The position numbers and the translations under genes are program-made. A stretch of 64,000 nucleotides of DNA from Cordilura impudica (lineage: Eukaryota > Arthropoda > Insecta > Diptera > Scathophagidae), in the NCBI GenBank assembly GCA_963682025.1, contig OY821521.1, positions 195,362,526-195,426,525 of the forward strand, given 5' to 3'. Below are positions 45,360 through 57,180 of the stretch, in pieces. The notes beneath the pieces were generated by a model that did not search any database, was not told the origin of the DNA, and saw only the letters and a program-made list of their open reading frames with translations. The stretch's first letter is position 1; each line of letters starts with the position of its first letter.

Positions 45360-47830
45360 TGAATGAAAATGTAAAAAAAATAATGAAAAAATATTAATTT
45401 TTGAAAAAAAAAATTAATTTTCGTAAAAGCGACCCTTTTTAAAAGTACAATTTCTTAAATAATTAAGTTTTATTAAAAGTGCATTTTTATTATAAATTTT
45501 CCGAAAAAGATACCTTTTCTTAAAAAGTACATCTTCCTACAAAATTTCCTTTTCTTAAAAAAGCACTTTTTCTCACAAAAAGTGCATTTTCTTAAAGAAG
45601 TACTCTGTCTTGAAATGTGCCTTTTCTGTTTGTCTTTTTTAAAGAACTTTTTAAATAAAATCAATTTTTTTCGAAAGAGATTTTCATTAAAAAAAGTATT
45701 TTTCGTGAAAAGTACCTTTTCTTAAAAAAGGTACTTCGTATTAAAAAATAGTTTTCTTAAAATGTGCATTTTCTTAAAAAAATAAAAAAATAATTACGGA
45801 CCTCGAGCTCGAGCATTTTTATTTATTTATAACATTTGAAAGGTCGAACAACTACAATATTAAAATAAAATAAATTTCCTTAAAAAAGCAATTTTTTTGA
45901 AGTGCCTTTTATAAATAAATTTTTTCTAAAAAAGTACCTTTTCTTAAAAAAGTACCTTTTCCTAAAAAAAAGTACCTGTTCATAAAAAAGACATTTACTT
46001 AAAAAAGCATCTTTTCTTTAAAAAGTAAATTTTCTTAAAAAAGTACCTTTTGTTAAAAAAAATAACTTTTTCTTGAAAATAGCATTATTTAAAAATTACC
46101 TTTTCTTGAGAAGTACCTTTTCTTAAAAAGTACCTTTTCGTAAATAGTAACTTTCATTAAAAAAACTTTTCTTAAAAAAGTACATTTCATTAAAAAAATA
46201 ACCTTTTCTTGAAAAGAGTATTATTAAAAAATTACCTTTTCTTGAATAGTACCTTTTCTTATAAAGTACATTTTCGTAAATAGTAACTTTTCTTAAAAAA
46301 GTATAATTTTTTTAAAGTACCTTTTCTAAAAAAGTTCCTTTTCTTAAAAAAGTACCTTTTTTATAAAAATACTGTCTCTTGAAAAAGCACATTTTCTTTA
46401 AAAAGTACATTTCTTAAAAATGTACATTTTCTCAAAAAAGTTCCTTTTCTTAAATAATACCTTTTCCTAAAAAAGTAAATTTTCTCCAAAAAGCCTCTTC
46501 TTAAAAAAGTACTTTTTTTAAAGTAACTTTTTTTAAAGAAAGTATCTGTTCTTAAAATAAGTACCCTTTCTTAAAAAATTCCGTTTTCTTAAGAACCTTG
46601 ATTAAATTTTCCTAAAAGAACTACATTTTCTTAAAAAACACCTTTGCTTAAAAGAGTATTTTTTAAAAAAGGAATTTCTCTTAAAAAATTAAATTTTTTA
46701 AAAAAACTCTTATTAAACTCTTACAAAACTCTTACTCTTTAAAAACTCTTACAAATGTACCTTTCTCTTAAAAAAGACCCTTTTATTCAAAAAGTACTTT
46801 TTCTTAAAAAATTTATTTTTCTTAAAAAAGTACCTTTTTAAAAAGTACTTTTTCTTAAAAAATGTATTTTTTTAAAAAGGTAGCTTTTATTATAAAACCA
46901 CCAGCATATTTTTTTTAGCGGTTGTTTAAAATTTACTATTATAATAAAAGTACCTTTTCCTAAAAAAGTACCTGTTCATAAAAAAGGCATTTTCTTAAAA
47001 AAATATATTTTCTTAAAAAAGTAAATTTTCGTAAAAAAGTACCTTTTGCTAAATATATAACCTTTTCTTGAAAATAGCATTATTAAAAAATTACCTTTTC
47101 TTGAGAAATACCTTTTCTTAAAAAGTACCTTTTCTTAAAAAGTACCTTTTCTTAAAAAGTACCTTTTCTTAAAAAGTACCTTTTCTTAAAAAGTACCTTT
47201 TCTTAAAAAGTACCTTTTCTTAAAAAGTACCTTTTCTTAAAAAGTACATTTTCTTAAAAAGTACCTTTTCTTAAAAAGTACCTTTTCTTAAAAAGTACCT
47301 TTTTATTAATAGATATTTTTATTAAAAAAACTTTTCTTAAAAAAGTACATTTCATTAAAAAAAATAACCTTTTCTTTAAAAGAGTATTATTAAAAATTAC
47401 CTTTTCTTGAGAAGTACCTTTTCTTAAAAAGTACCTTTTCTTAAAAAGTACCTTTTCTTCAAATGTACCTTTTCTTAAAAAGTACCTTTTCTTAAAAAAT
47501 ACCTTTTCTTAAAAAGTACCTTTTCATTAATAGTAATTTTTATTAAAAAAACTTTTCTTAAAAAAAGTACATTTCATTAAAAAAATAACCTTTTCTTTAA
47601 AAGAGTATTATTAAAAAATTACATTTTCTTGAATAGTACCTTTTCTTAAAAAGTACCTTTTCGTAAATAGTAACTTTTCTTACCTTTTCTAAAAAAATTA
47701 CTTTGCTTAAAAAAGTACCTTTTATAAAAACTACCATTTTTCTTACAATAAGTAACCTTTCTTAAAAAAGTCAGTTTTGTTAAAAAAGCGCCTACATTTT
47801 CTTAAAAAGTAAATTTTCTTAAAAAAACAC
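45360..47830 (+). repeat. 18-bp minisatellite, array E4, with a homogenised 17-bp core
   Basis: The same family as E1. From about 47,110 to 47,300 the unit is an almost perfect 17-mer, AAAAAGTACCTTTTCTT, repeated about a dozen times. The rest is as diverged as E1. Two related blocks of about 250 bp (with ATTACCTTTTCTTGAGAAGT and TTTCATTAAAAAAATAACCT) recur within the array. Confidence 0.9.
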
Positions 47831-48562
47831 CTTTGCTTATTAATTAAAATTCAATATATTCGCAATTAAAAATTAATAATCACCATATTGGATTTGCCAT
47901 TTTAAATACCAAAATTCAGAGAACGAAAATAAACCGAACGGTAAACGTACCAATCCCACATGTTACAAATATACCTAATGTTTCTTTCATGGTACTGTTC
48001 GTGAAATGGAACTTTTTTTTCCAAATTCGTAATCAACGATTACAAAATATTTACTTATTAATATTTCGAATTCAGAATATTAATAATTTTGTTGAATGGT
48101 TGCCATAATTGATCCGACATTTGAATATAAAAATTTTATGTTGAAATTGGCAAAAAACGATTCCGAAATCTTTGTATGTGATTATTTCAAATTCGGAATA
48201 TTAATAATTAAAATTTATGGTAGCCATATTTGATCTGATATTTTGAATATACATTTTTTATATAGTCGTTAAAAATATTTATTCCAAAATCAATTATTTG
48301 AAATTAATGGCAGCCATGTAGTTTTTAAATTTAAAAATTTTGATTTTAAATTCGTAATCAGTTATCATAAAATAATTATTTGTGATTGTTTGCATTCATC
48401 GAATTCGTAATCAGCGATCCCAACACATTTAATAGTAAGTTTAAATGCAATAAATTCATAATTCAAATATAATGATCGTCATTTTGTATTTTACAATTTT
48501 TATTTTAAATTTATAATCAGCGATGTTTAAATATTTAATTTATTAGTTCAAATAATTATATT
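47831..48562. other. intergenic DNA, nothing recognised
   Basis: A/T-rich with loosely repeated phrases (GCCATATTTGATC, AATTCGTAATCAGCGAT) spaced 60-180 bases apart, which may be a very old tandem array. A further example of the phrase occurs near 49,285-49,330. Confidence 0.35.
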
Positions 48563-48902
48563 AACTTGCGGATGCCAGCGCTCGAAATTCGAGTGCAATT
48601 TCTAGGTATCTTTCAACTTAGCCAATTCACAAACCAACACTTTTATGGTTTATTATTATTGTGAATGAAGAAGACAAACTCATTAACAAACACTTTAACA
48701 AATTTAATAAACACACACATAGCATATGTATAATTTTATGTATGTGTTAGTAGCAACTTTAAACAAAACAAAATAAAGGAAAAATTTAAAAATCTGTAAA
48801 TCAGGTGAACAGCTAAAAAGAAATACCTTTCAAATAATATACGTTTCGTCAAAGGCGGTATAAAACGGTAGAACAGAAAATCGGTAACAAAAAATCGCCT
48901 AG
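48563..48902 (+). mobile_element. family-H element, first of a head-to-tail pair
   Basis: It starts GATGCCAGCGCTCGAAATTC and ends AAAAAATCGCCTAG, and is immediately followed by the next copy. Confidence 0.78.
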
Positions 48903-49263
48903 ACTAGCAGGTTCCAGCCCTCGAAATTCGAGCGCAAATTCTAGGTAATTTTATTTTTTCATTAAATAAAGACCCTAAAGGTATGCTTATCAATTATAGT
49001 CAATTCACAAATCAACACAAAAAACAAACTCATTTTTATTACAAACACATTAACAAATTTAATTAACACATACATAGCATTGTATAATTTTATGTATGTG
49101 TTAGTAGCAACTTTAAATGCAATTTACTCAAAATAAGGGAAAAAATTTAAAAATCTGTAAATCTGTAAAACGGCTAAAAAGAAACAACTTTCAAATAATA
49201 TACGTTTAGTCAAAATCGGGATAAAACGGTAGAACAAAACAGCAGTCACAAGAAATCGCCTAG
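48903..49263 (+). mobile_element. family-H element, second of the pair
   Basis: It starts ACTAGCAGGTTCCAGCCCTC directly after the CCTAG end of the first copy and ends AGAAATCGCCTAG. The two copies differ at many positions (this one has GACCCTAAAGGTATGCTTAT near the start, lacking in the first). Confidence 0.8.
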
Positions 49264-50267
49264 CCTATTGATATTATAGATAACATTAAAGTAATGGCCG
49301 CCATTTTGAATTTTTAATTTAAAATTTTTAATCAATGATTCAAAAATATTTATTAGAAAATGTTATTTTTTATTTTAAATAAAAAAAAAACAATAATTAA
49401 ATTTTTATTTAACTTATAAAATCATATTTTGAATTGATCTTAACTTTTTGGGTTTGTACTGTTCTATAGTAAATAACATTTGATAAAATTCTTGTTCGTA
49501 CGTTTTTCTCATTTAAATGATTCATTAATGTTTGAGAAAAGAACTCAAGACAAGTTAATAGAACACAAGTTATTGAAAATTGCAGGTGAACAAATTTGTA
49601 TAATTCCAAATGTTTTTAATAATTTTATTTAAATTTATTATCTGTGCTTAGTAAGATATTTAAATAGCTGTTACTTTTTGTGTGCAATGTTGTTTTTGTT
49701 TGGTGGAAACAACAAAATAAATTTATTTCGTATTATATTAAATAAAATATTAAATAAAACAAACAAAAACTCGTTACATACAAGCTAAAATCAAAAACTA
49801 AATTTTTTGATGCCTTGTGAAGAGATGCGTTGTAAAAAACAAAGATAGAGAATGATAAATTTAAAATCATATTTACTAGATGGGGTAATAGCACCTTGGT
49901 ACTTTACAGGTTAACTAATTTCTAACTTTTTAAAGAAATTACAAAAAAAAAAAAAAAAAAAATTAGAATATAATAAGCCGGTTCAGCTTGTGGAGAAAGG
50001 CATAATATTATTATGATTTTTTTTTATGGAATTTTTAAATAAAAGTTATAAAAACTTAAATTCTTGAGAAGAAAAAATAATTCGTTTTGCACCCAAAAAC
50101 AGTTTTTCGGATATTAAGAATAATTTAGTTCTAATTACAAAAACAATTATGAAATTTTAAGAGCTGAAAATTAATGATAAAGAAAAAAACTATAAAAAAT
50201 AATGGGGAACATTCAATTTGATAGAAAGGACTCAAAAGAAACAAGAAAGAGTATTAAATTCGGCATC
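49264..50267. other. intergenic DNA, nothing recognised
   Basis: A/T-rich with poly-A tracts (49,946-49,963). A 66-codon minus frame at 49,409-49,609 shows no domain. No gene supported. Confidence 0.4.
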
Positions 50268-50269
50268 CG

Positions 50270-50688
50270 AATCTTTGATACCTCCACCTAAGTTTTACGT
50301 TTACATTAATATCTGGACTTATAAAAAATAAACTATTTGATAAACTTGTACTAAATTATTACAACAAACACAATGTTACAACAAACACAATGAATTTTGA
50401 GAGATGTCTCCATATACACATTAGACTATATCTGGGCACAATGATGACTGATTTACCCAATTCTAAATACCAACCTGCTCGAAATAATGAAAAACAATAT
50501 TATCCTAAGTTCACTTAGGTAATTGGTTTATTTTGTGAAATAGCGTGATTGCAACAGACAGACGGACGGACGGATATCGCTATATCGACTCGAGTTGTTA
50601 TAAGGATCGCAAATTCATTTTGCGATGCGTTACAAACGGAATGACAAACCTATGTATACCCTTTGCACAATGGTTTTTAGGGTATAAA
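50270..50688 (-). repeat. GTCY repeat family B, copy
   Basis: Minus orientation: AAGTTTTACGTTTACATTAA at the left, GACAGACGGACGGACGGATA near 50,557, and a TATACCC...GGGTATAA end at the right. Confidence 0.8.
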
Positions 50689-51448
50689 TAACAGCACAGA
50701 AATTGAGGATGCACCTTTAGCAGCAATTGGGCACTCGATTCTAGAAGCATGACAATTTACAATAAATGTAACAAATTCAGTGTAATACTTCAAAAATATG
50801 TTTTGATATATGGTTCTGACTATTTTTCAATTGAACAGCAATTGAGATTTTCTGAAATACATTTCATAAATTTTTGAAATTGATACTTTCAGAAATACAA
50901 TTGTAAATGGTGTAGTTTAGTATTTATTTTATTTATATCAGGTTTTTCCGCATAGTTTAAAAGCTTTTTTTTCCGGAAAATTTTGCGGAAAATTTTGCAT
51001 TTTTCCTAAAACGGACTTGGCATTTAGCACCAATTTAAGCGGTGAAAATTTTATGATGATTTTTTTTTTTTTACCGTTTTTAACAATATTCCACAGAATT
51101 TTCCGGCTTAAACTTGGTAAAATTAAATTGTCAACGAAATAAACCTGTGTGCCAAATTCAGCTCTATGCTGAACGCCTAAAAATGGTTCTACAAGTTTGT
51201 CAAAGATTTGTAAGAAATGGACAAATTATAACGTTAGCTAAGAGGCAAAATGGCGTAACTATTAAAAATTATACAACAGGTTTTTGAGCGATTATGATGC
51301 ATTTTAATCAAAAGACATGTATCCACACATTTTGACACTCAAACTATGAATAATGACTTCATTCAGCGATGCAAACTTAGCGTTTTTGCGCTTTACGCTC
51401 TCCTTTTTCAGTGCTTTTAGCGTCTTTTAATGTTAAACAAAGGAGTAG
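50689..51448. other. intergenic DNA, nothing recognised
   Basis: Unique-looking sequence with no convincing coding frame. A TTTTCCGGAAAATTTTGCGG string lies near 50,970. Confidence 0.35.
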
Positions 51449-52546
51449 AAGGTGCGTTTCACAATTATATGGTCACCCAATTTGTTACTATATCTGCAGA
51501 ATGACGGAAGAATGAAAGCAATAACAAAAATAGTGTTTGACTAACGGTACATTTATTAATTCACAATTACAAAGTACAACCGTTTCACAATTAAGCGAAA
51601 AGTAAATAAATGTCAAAAATTTTTGTATTCAATCTCCTCTCTTATTATAAACATCTGCAATTCGTTGTTTCATACTTCCAAATGGGCTGTTAATTGTGGT
51701 TTGGTTAATTCTTTCCACTCTTCCTTTTCAGTGGTTACTAAACTCGTTGTGTCAGGCCTGCCACTCCAAGACTGTTATGGCTTTTATTAAATACCATTGT
51801 TTCGTTTCTCGTCTAACATGGATTCGAGCGTTATTCTGTTGAAAACATCACTGTGTGCCACATTTTTTCTCTAAAAATGGTACCAGACTTTTCTCGAGGA
51901 GTTGCATATAGTCTGTGCTCTTCATCCGTGAAGATATTATTTGAATTTCCAAACAACCTTGAGCTGAAAATGCCATCCACACCATTATGCTACCACCACT
52001 AAAATAACGTTTTGTTAAAAGATGGTTGCCTTTGACACATTTGCGTTTACCAACGTCCTCAAGCCCATTAGTAACATGGACGAGCTGCTGACTTTGCGTG
52101 AAATACAAGTCTCAGTGGGCAGATCAAGGTTTCGTTTGTCACCAAGAAGTTTATTCTTACCATATATTTTTGGATTTTTTTTTAAATTATTTAACAACAA
52201 TTAATTTGCATCCCGATTCTCTCATTGCTACACCGCGATCATATAAAGCGATAATTGACCATGCTCAAATTCAGAAAGCTGAGCTCCAGGTGCCATTTTT
52301 AAAATTTTAAATCTTTAATTATTTCAAATACCGAAAACACACTGATTTTAGTAATTGACCTTAAAGTTGTGAAACACTTACAGTTTTGTTATTGTTGTTC
52401 TAAAAATGTACCGTTAGTCAAAAAAAGTTCATCTCTTGCTATCGTCACTAGCTACACAGTTTGTCTAGAAAGTATTATTCCCTACAGTCTGTTTTTCTGA
52501 AGATATAGTAAAAAAATGAGTGAAATTATAATTGTGAAACGCACCT
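51449..52546 (-). mobile_element. Tc1-like DNA transposon with long terminal inverted repeats
   Basis: AAGGTGCGTTTCACAATTAT at the left mirrors ATAATTGTGAAACGCACCTT at the right. A second complementary pair (TTGACTAACGGTACAT near 51,538; ATGTACCGTTAGTCAA near 52,406) shows that the inverted repeats extend about 140 bases in from each end. The minus strand encodes transposase pieces: YFSGGSIMVWMAFSAQGCLE and YMQLLEKSLVPFLEKKCG, after the first catalytic region. Frames are broken, so it is a non-autonomous or dead copy. Confidence 0.82.
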
Positions 52547-52671
52547 TATATTTAAACTAAGTGTATTTATATAACGAACTGGGTTGGCCTCAATTTTTCA
52601 GATGTACAAAAAGTTAAAAGGTATAAAGGATGATATCGAATCTGTATTTTGCTATTTATGTAATAATAAAA

Positions 52672-54088
52672 TAATTTATATTTCACAATACAATCACAAA
52701 AACACCGTAACATGTGAGACGTAAGATAAAATCGGTGTGACTTATGATTGTATTGGTGAAAAAAAATTATGATATGTAATAACCTGTTTTAAAATGAAAA
52801 ACGAAAAATAAAAAATAAAAAATGAAAAATGAAAACTGAAAAATGAAAAACGAAAAACGAAAAACGAAAAATAAAAAATTAAAAATGAAAAATGAAAAAC
52901 GAAAAATGAAAAATGAAAAACGAAAAATGAAAAATGAAAAATAAAAAATGAAAAATAAAAAATTAAAAATGAAAAATAAAAAATGGAAAACTAAAAATAA
53001 AAAATAAAAAATAAAAAATAAACAATAAAAAATAAAAAATGAAAAATAAAAAATAAAAAATGAAAAATGAAAAATTAAAAATAAAAAATGAAAAATGAAA
53101 AATAAAAAATGAAAAATGAAAAATAAAAAATGAAAAATAAAAAATGTAAAACAAAAAATGAAAAATGAAAACTAAATAATAAAAAATGAAAAACGAAAAA
53201 TGAAAAATTAAAAATGTAAAATAAAAAATGAAAAATAAAAAATGAAAAATGAAAAATGTAAAATGAAAAATAAAAAATTTAAAATGAAAAATAAAAAATG
53301 AAAAATTAAAAATGAAAAATAAAAAATTAAAACTGAAAAATAAAAAATGAAAAACGAAAAACCAAAAATGAAAAACAAAAAATTAAAAATAAAAAATGAA
53401 AAATAAAAAACGGAAAATTATAAATAAAAAATGAAAAATAAGAAATGAAAAATGAAAAAATGAAAAAAAAGAGAAAAAATTAAAAATTAAAAATGAAAAA
53501 AAAGAGAAAAAATTAAAAATTAAAAACGAAAAACGAAAAATTAAAAATTAAAAATTAAAAATATAAAATGAAAAATTAGAAATGAAAAATGAAAAAAGAA
53601 AAAGAAAAAATGAAAAATGAAAAATAAAAAACGGAAAATTAAAAATTAAAAATGAAAAACATAAAATTAAAAATAAGAAATAAAAAATAAAAAATGAAAA
53701 ATGACAAATAAAAAATTAAAAATAAAAAATGAGAAATGAAAAATGACAAATGACAAATTAAAAATTAAATATTAAAAATGAAAAATCAAAAAAGAAAAAT
53801 GAAAAATAAAAAATGAAAAGGGAAAAAGAAAAAATGAAAAATGAAAAATGAAAAATGACAAATAAAATATTAAAAACGAAAAATAAAAAATTAAAAACGA
53901 AAAATTAAATACTAACCAGTTGAAATAATAAATAATAATAAATAGTTTTATATTAGCAGAGCCCCTGCAGTTGATTGCTATAAGTGATACATAGATGAAG
54001 CTTTCTGTTTGATTTTAAAAACGTGTCATAAAAAAATCTTTAATTAATAGATGTTTACACATCTCCCCTGTGATCGGACTTACGGGAT
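52672..54088 (+). mobile_element. family-C element carrying a 7-bp satellite
   Basis: The left part CACAATACAATCACAAAAAC matches the 26.6-kb copies. The interior is a long heptamer array. The right part (AGTGATACATAGATGAAGCT, then AGATGTTTACACATCTCCCC and TGTGATCGGACTTACGG) matches their 3' portion. The outermost left motif is truncated. Confidence 0.8.
52795..53925 (+). repeat. degenerate 7-bp satellite (GAAAAAT)n
   Basis: About 1.1 kb of units of the form NAAAAAT/C (AAAAATG, AAAAATA, AAAAATT, AAAAACG). It sits between the two halves of a family-C element. Confidence 0.9.
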
Positions 54089-54119
54089 TTTTTTTTTTAC
54101 ATTACGCTTTTTGCTCCAT

Positions 54120-54575
54120 ATGTGAAAGTTACTCAATAAGAGTGCACGACAGCAACACAATAATGGACTTCTTGTGGCCTCACGAAACTATAGACTGATT
54201 GGATCATCCATTTCCAGACCGAATCATCTCCCGAATTTTCGATGGCCGACAAAGCCGTGTGATTTAATGGCATCTTATTTCTTTCTTTGGAGTTTTTTGA
54301 AATCTTAGGTCTATTTGAATAAACCACAAGGTCGAGATCCAACGCGTCATCGACGAGGTAGAGCCACATCTCTGTCCAAATGTCAACGAAAATTTCATGA
54401 AAAGAGCAAGAATCTGTCTTCAGAACTGCGGGTGCCATATGCCGGATATATTATTTCATACATAATCGGAACATGTCTACTTTACAATACAAAAAAATAT
54501 TTTCACTCGCTCAAAAAAAATCTGTTTTATTTTTAAATTTAATCGTGCCCTCTTATTGGGTCACCCTTTATTAAC
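54120..54575 (+). pseudogene. C-terminal fragment of a Tc1/mariner-superfamily transposase
   Basis: WPTKPCDLMASYFFLWSFLK, then VYLNKPQGRDP, then SELRVPYAGYIISYI can be read across frames. This matches the 'PPrSCDLTPlDYFLWGYvK...vYadKP' end of the same transposase type as at 24.7-25.5 kb. The end CCCTCTTATTGGGTCACCCT may be its terminal repeat. Confidence 0.65.
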
Positions 54576-54589
54576 CATTTTTATCATTA

Positions 54590-54935
54590 TTTTTATATCA
54601 GTTTGTCATTCCCTAAAGTATATATATTCTTACAACAACCCGAGTCGACATAGCAATGTCCGTCCGTCCGTCCGTCCGCCTGTCTGCCTGTTTTTTGAAA
54701 TCACGGTCAATCACAAAATAAACCATTTACCACGTTGGTATTTAAAATGGGATAAATCGGTCATCATTGTACCAAGATATGTCCTAAAATATAGAGGGAC
54801 CTCTAAAAAATGCTAAAAATTCAGTGTGTTTGTTGTAATAATTTAGTATTAAGTTTATTAAATTGTTTACACGTAAAACCCATATGGAGGGTATCAAAGA
54901 TTCGGTACAGCCGAATTTTACACTCTTACTTGTTA
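54590..54935 (+). repeat. GTCY repeat family B, shortened copy
   Basis: GTCCGTCCGTCCGTCCGCCT near 54,658. The end GTACAGCCGAATTTTACACT then CTTACTTGTT abuts a family-A copy that starts at once with TATACCCTATACCACTATGT. Confidence 0.82.
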
Positions 54936-55318
54936 TACCCTATACCACTATGTGGTCAGGGTACAATGAGTAACTACCAAAAATATTTGCCCTAGACCCA
55001 TCTTTTATTATACCGATCGACTCAGAATCATTTGACGAAATTTGGTATATAAGCTTTTATCGGCCATAGGACGAACGCTATTGAAATTGGTGAAAATAGG
55101 TTCATGCTTAGACCTAAGCCCCATACAAATGACCCCTATGAGATCGACTTAAATTGCCATAGGATCCTTTTCATCATACAGATTTCGGTCAAATTTGGTT
55201 TGTGTGTGTTTATTACAACCATTAATCAGTACCCCAAAAATCAACTCTGTAGGACTATTCCTAATCATAGCTCCCATATAAAGCTGCTTCGCGATCTTCA
55301 CTTAAGTTTATAAAAAAA
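54936..55318 (+). repeat. GTCY repeat family A, left part, split by a family-C insertion
   Basis: TATACCCTATACCACTATGT to the CTTCACTTAAGTTTATAAAA segment. The GTCY core itself is deleted (GACTCAGAATCATTTGACGA near 55,018). It continues at 56,922. Confidence 0.82.
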
Positions 55319-56921
55319 ATCGTGTGAGTTCGATCGCAGGGGAGATGTGTAAACATCTAGTAATTATAAATTTTTTTTAGCACTTTCTTAAAATTAAACA
55401 GAAAGCGTAAAGCGTATAGCAATCAACTGCAGGGGCTCTGTAAATATAAAAATATTTATTATTATATATTGTTTTAACCGGTTAATTTTTAATTTTTCGT
55501 TTTTTATTTTTAATTTTTCGTTTTTCATTTTTCATTTTTCATTTTTCATTTTTAATTTTTTTTTTAGTTTTTAATTTTTTATTTTTAATTTTTTAATATT
55601 AATTTTTCATTTTTTATTTTTTATTTTTCATTTTTAATTTTTTATTTTTCATTTTTCATTTTCCAATTTTATTTTTCTTTTTTCATTTTTTATTTTTCAT
55701 TTTTTATTTTTGAATTTTCTTTTTTTATTTTTCATTTTTTATTCTTCATTTTTTATATTTAATTTTTTATTTTCCATTTTTAATTTTTTATTTTCACATT
55801 ATTAATTTTTAATTTTAGTTTTTAATTTTTCATTTCTTATGTTTCATGTTTCATGTTTTATTTTTCATTTTTTATTTTTAATTTTTTAGTTTTAATTTTT
55901 CATTATTCTTTTTTTATTTTTTATTCTTCATTTTTCCTTTTTCCTTTTTATTTTTTTTTTTAATTTTTTATTTTTCATTTTTCGTTTTTCATTTTTTATT
56001 TTTCTTTTTTCATTTTTATTCTTAATTTTTTATTTTCCATTTTTAATTTTTTTTTTCATTTTTCATTTTTAATTTTTCGTTTTTCATTTTTTATTTTTCA
56101 TTTTTCATTTTTTATTTTTCATTTTTCATTTTTCGTTTTTCATTTTTGATTTTTCATTTGTCATTTTTAATTTATTTTTCATTTTTCATTTTTCATTTTT
56201 ATTTTTTATTTTTCATTTTTTATTTTTCATTTTTTATTTTTAATTTTTTATTTTTCATTTTTTATTTTTCATTTTTCATTTTTTATTTTTCATTTTTCAT
56301 TTTTCTTTTTTTATTTTTCATTTTTCATTTTCATTTTGCATTTTTAATTTATTTTTCATTTTACATTTTTTATTTTTCATTTTTAATTTTTAATTTTTTA
56401 TTTTTCATTTTTCATTTTTCATTTTTAATTTTTTTTTCATTTTTCATTTTTTATTTTTCATTTTTCATTTTTAATTTTTTTATGTTTCATTTTTCATTTT
56501 TCGTTTTTCATTTTTAATTTTTTATTTTTAATTTTTAATTTTTCGTTTTTAATTTTTTAGTTTTAATTTTTTATTTTACATGTTTCGTTTTTTATTTTTC
56601 ATTTTTAATTTTTCATTTTTCACTTTTCATTTTTTATTTTTCATTTTTCATTTTTTGTTTTTCATTTTTTATTTTTCATTTTTCATTTTTAATTTTTAAT
56701 TTTTCATTTTTATTTTTCATTTTTTATTTTTAATTTTTCATTTTTTTTTCATTTTTTATTTTTCATTTTTAATTTTCAAACAGGTTATCATATCATAATT
56801 TTTTCACTAATACAATCACATTTTGTCTTACCACTCACATCTTACGCTCACATGTTACGCTTACATGTTACGCTGTTTTTGAAATTTACCCTCCTGCGCG
56901 TATAGATGTTTACACATCAAG
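55319..56921 (-). mobile_element. family-C element with 7-bp satellite, inserted in a family-A repeat
   Basis: It begins TCGTGTGAGTTCGATCGCAG then GGGAGATGTGTAAACATCT, and ends GCGCGTATAGATGTTTACAC plus ATC. It has an internal heptamer satellite. The orientation is opposite to the copy at 52.7-54.1 kb. Both family-A flanks are still recognisable, so the boundaries are well defined. Confidence 0.85.
55485..56775 (-). repeat. degenerate 7-bp satellite (ATTTTTC)n
   Basis: The reverse-complement counterpart of the 52.8-kb array, about 1.3 kb of TTTTTCA/TTTTTTA/TTTTTAA units. The long phenylalanine-rich frame across it is a by-product. Confidence 0.9.
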
Positions 56922-57180
56922 AACAAAAATATTGCACAGATGTTTCTCAAATTTGGTTTGTATATGTTTAAAAAAAAATGACTATCAAATATGGTCAGGA
57001 ATGGTCCATTTTTCGACCTAGTCCCCATATAAATATAGCAACCGATATGAACTTTTTTATATCCGTATGCAAAAAATTAATAATAATGTTACTCAAATAT
57101 GATTTATGCTTATTTTCTATATCCAATTAGTTGGACCTAAGACCCTTTCTCTAAAAGCATGATATAGGATAAATAAGCAT
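56922..57180 (+). repeat. GTCY repeat family A, right part after the insertion
   Basis: It resumes AACAAAAATATTGCACAGAT, includes TCAGGAATGGTCCATTTTTC, and ends near AAAGCATGATATAGGATAA. The normal CCGACTATAATTTTC terminus is lost. Confidence 0.78.

Noticed and set aside
49409..49609. 66-codon minus frame
   Set aside because: No domain, no splice partners and base composition like the surrounding intergenic DNA.
56146..56517. 123-codon open frame of F/I/H/S repeats (also 52,963-53,154)
   Set aside because: Product of the 7-bp satellite in family-C elements: low complexity, with no start context or domain.
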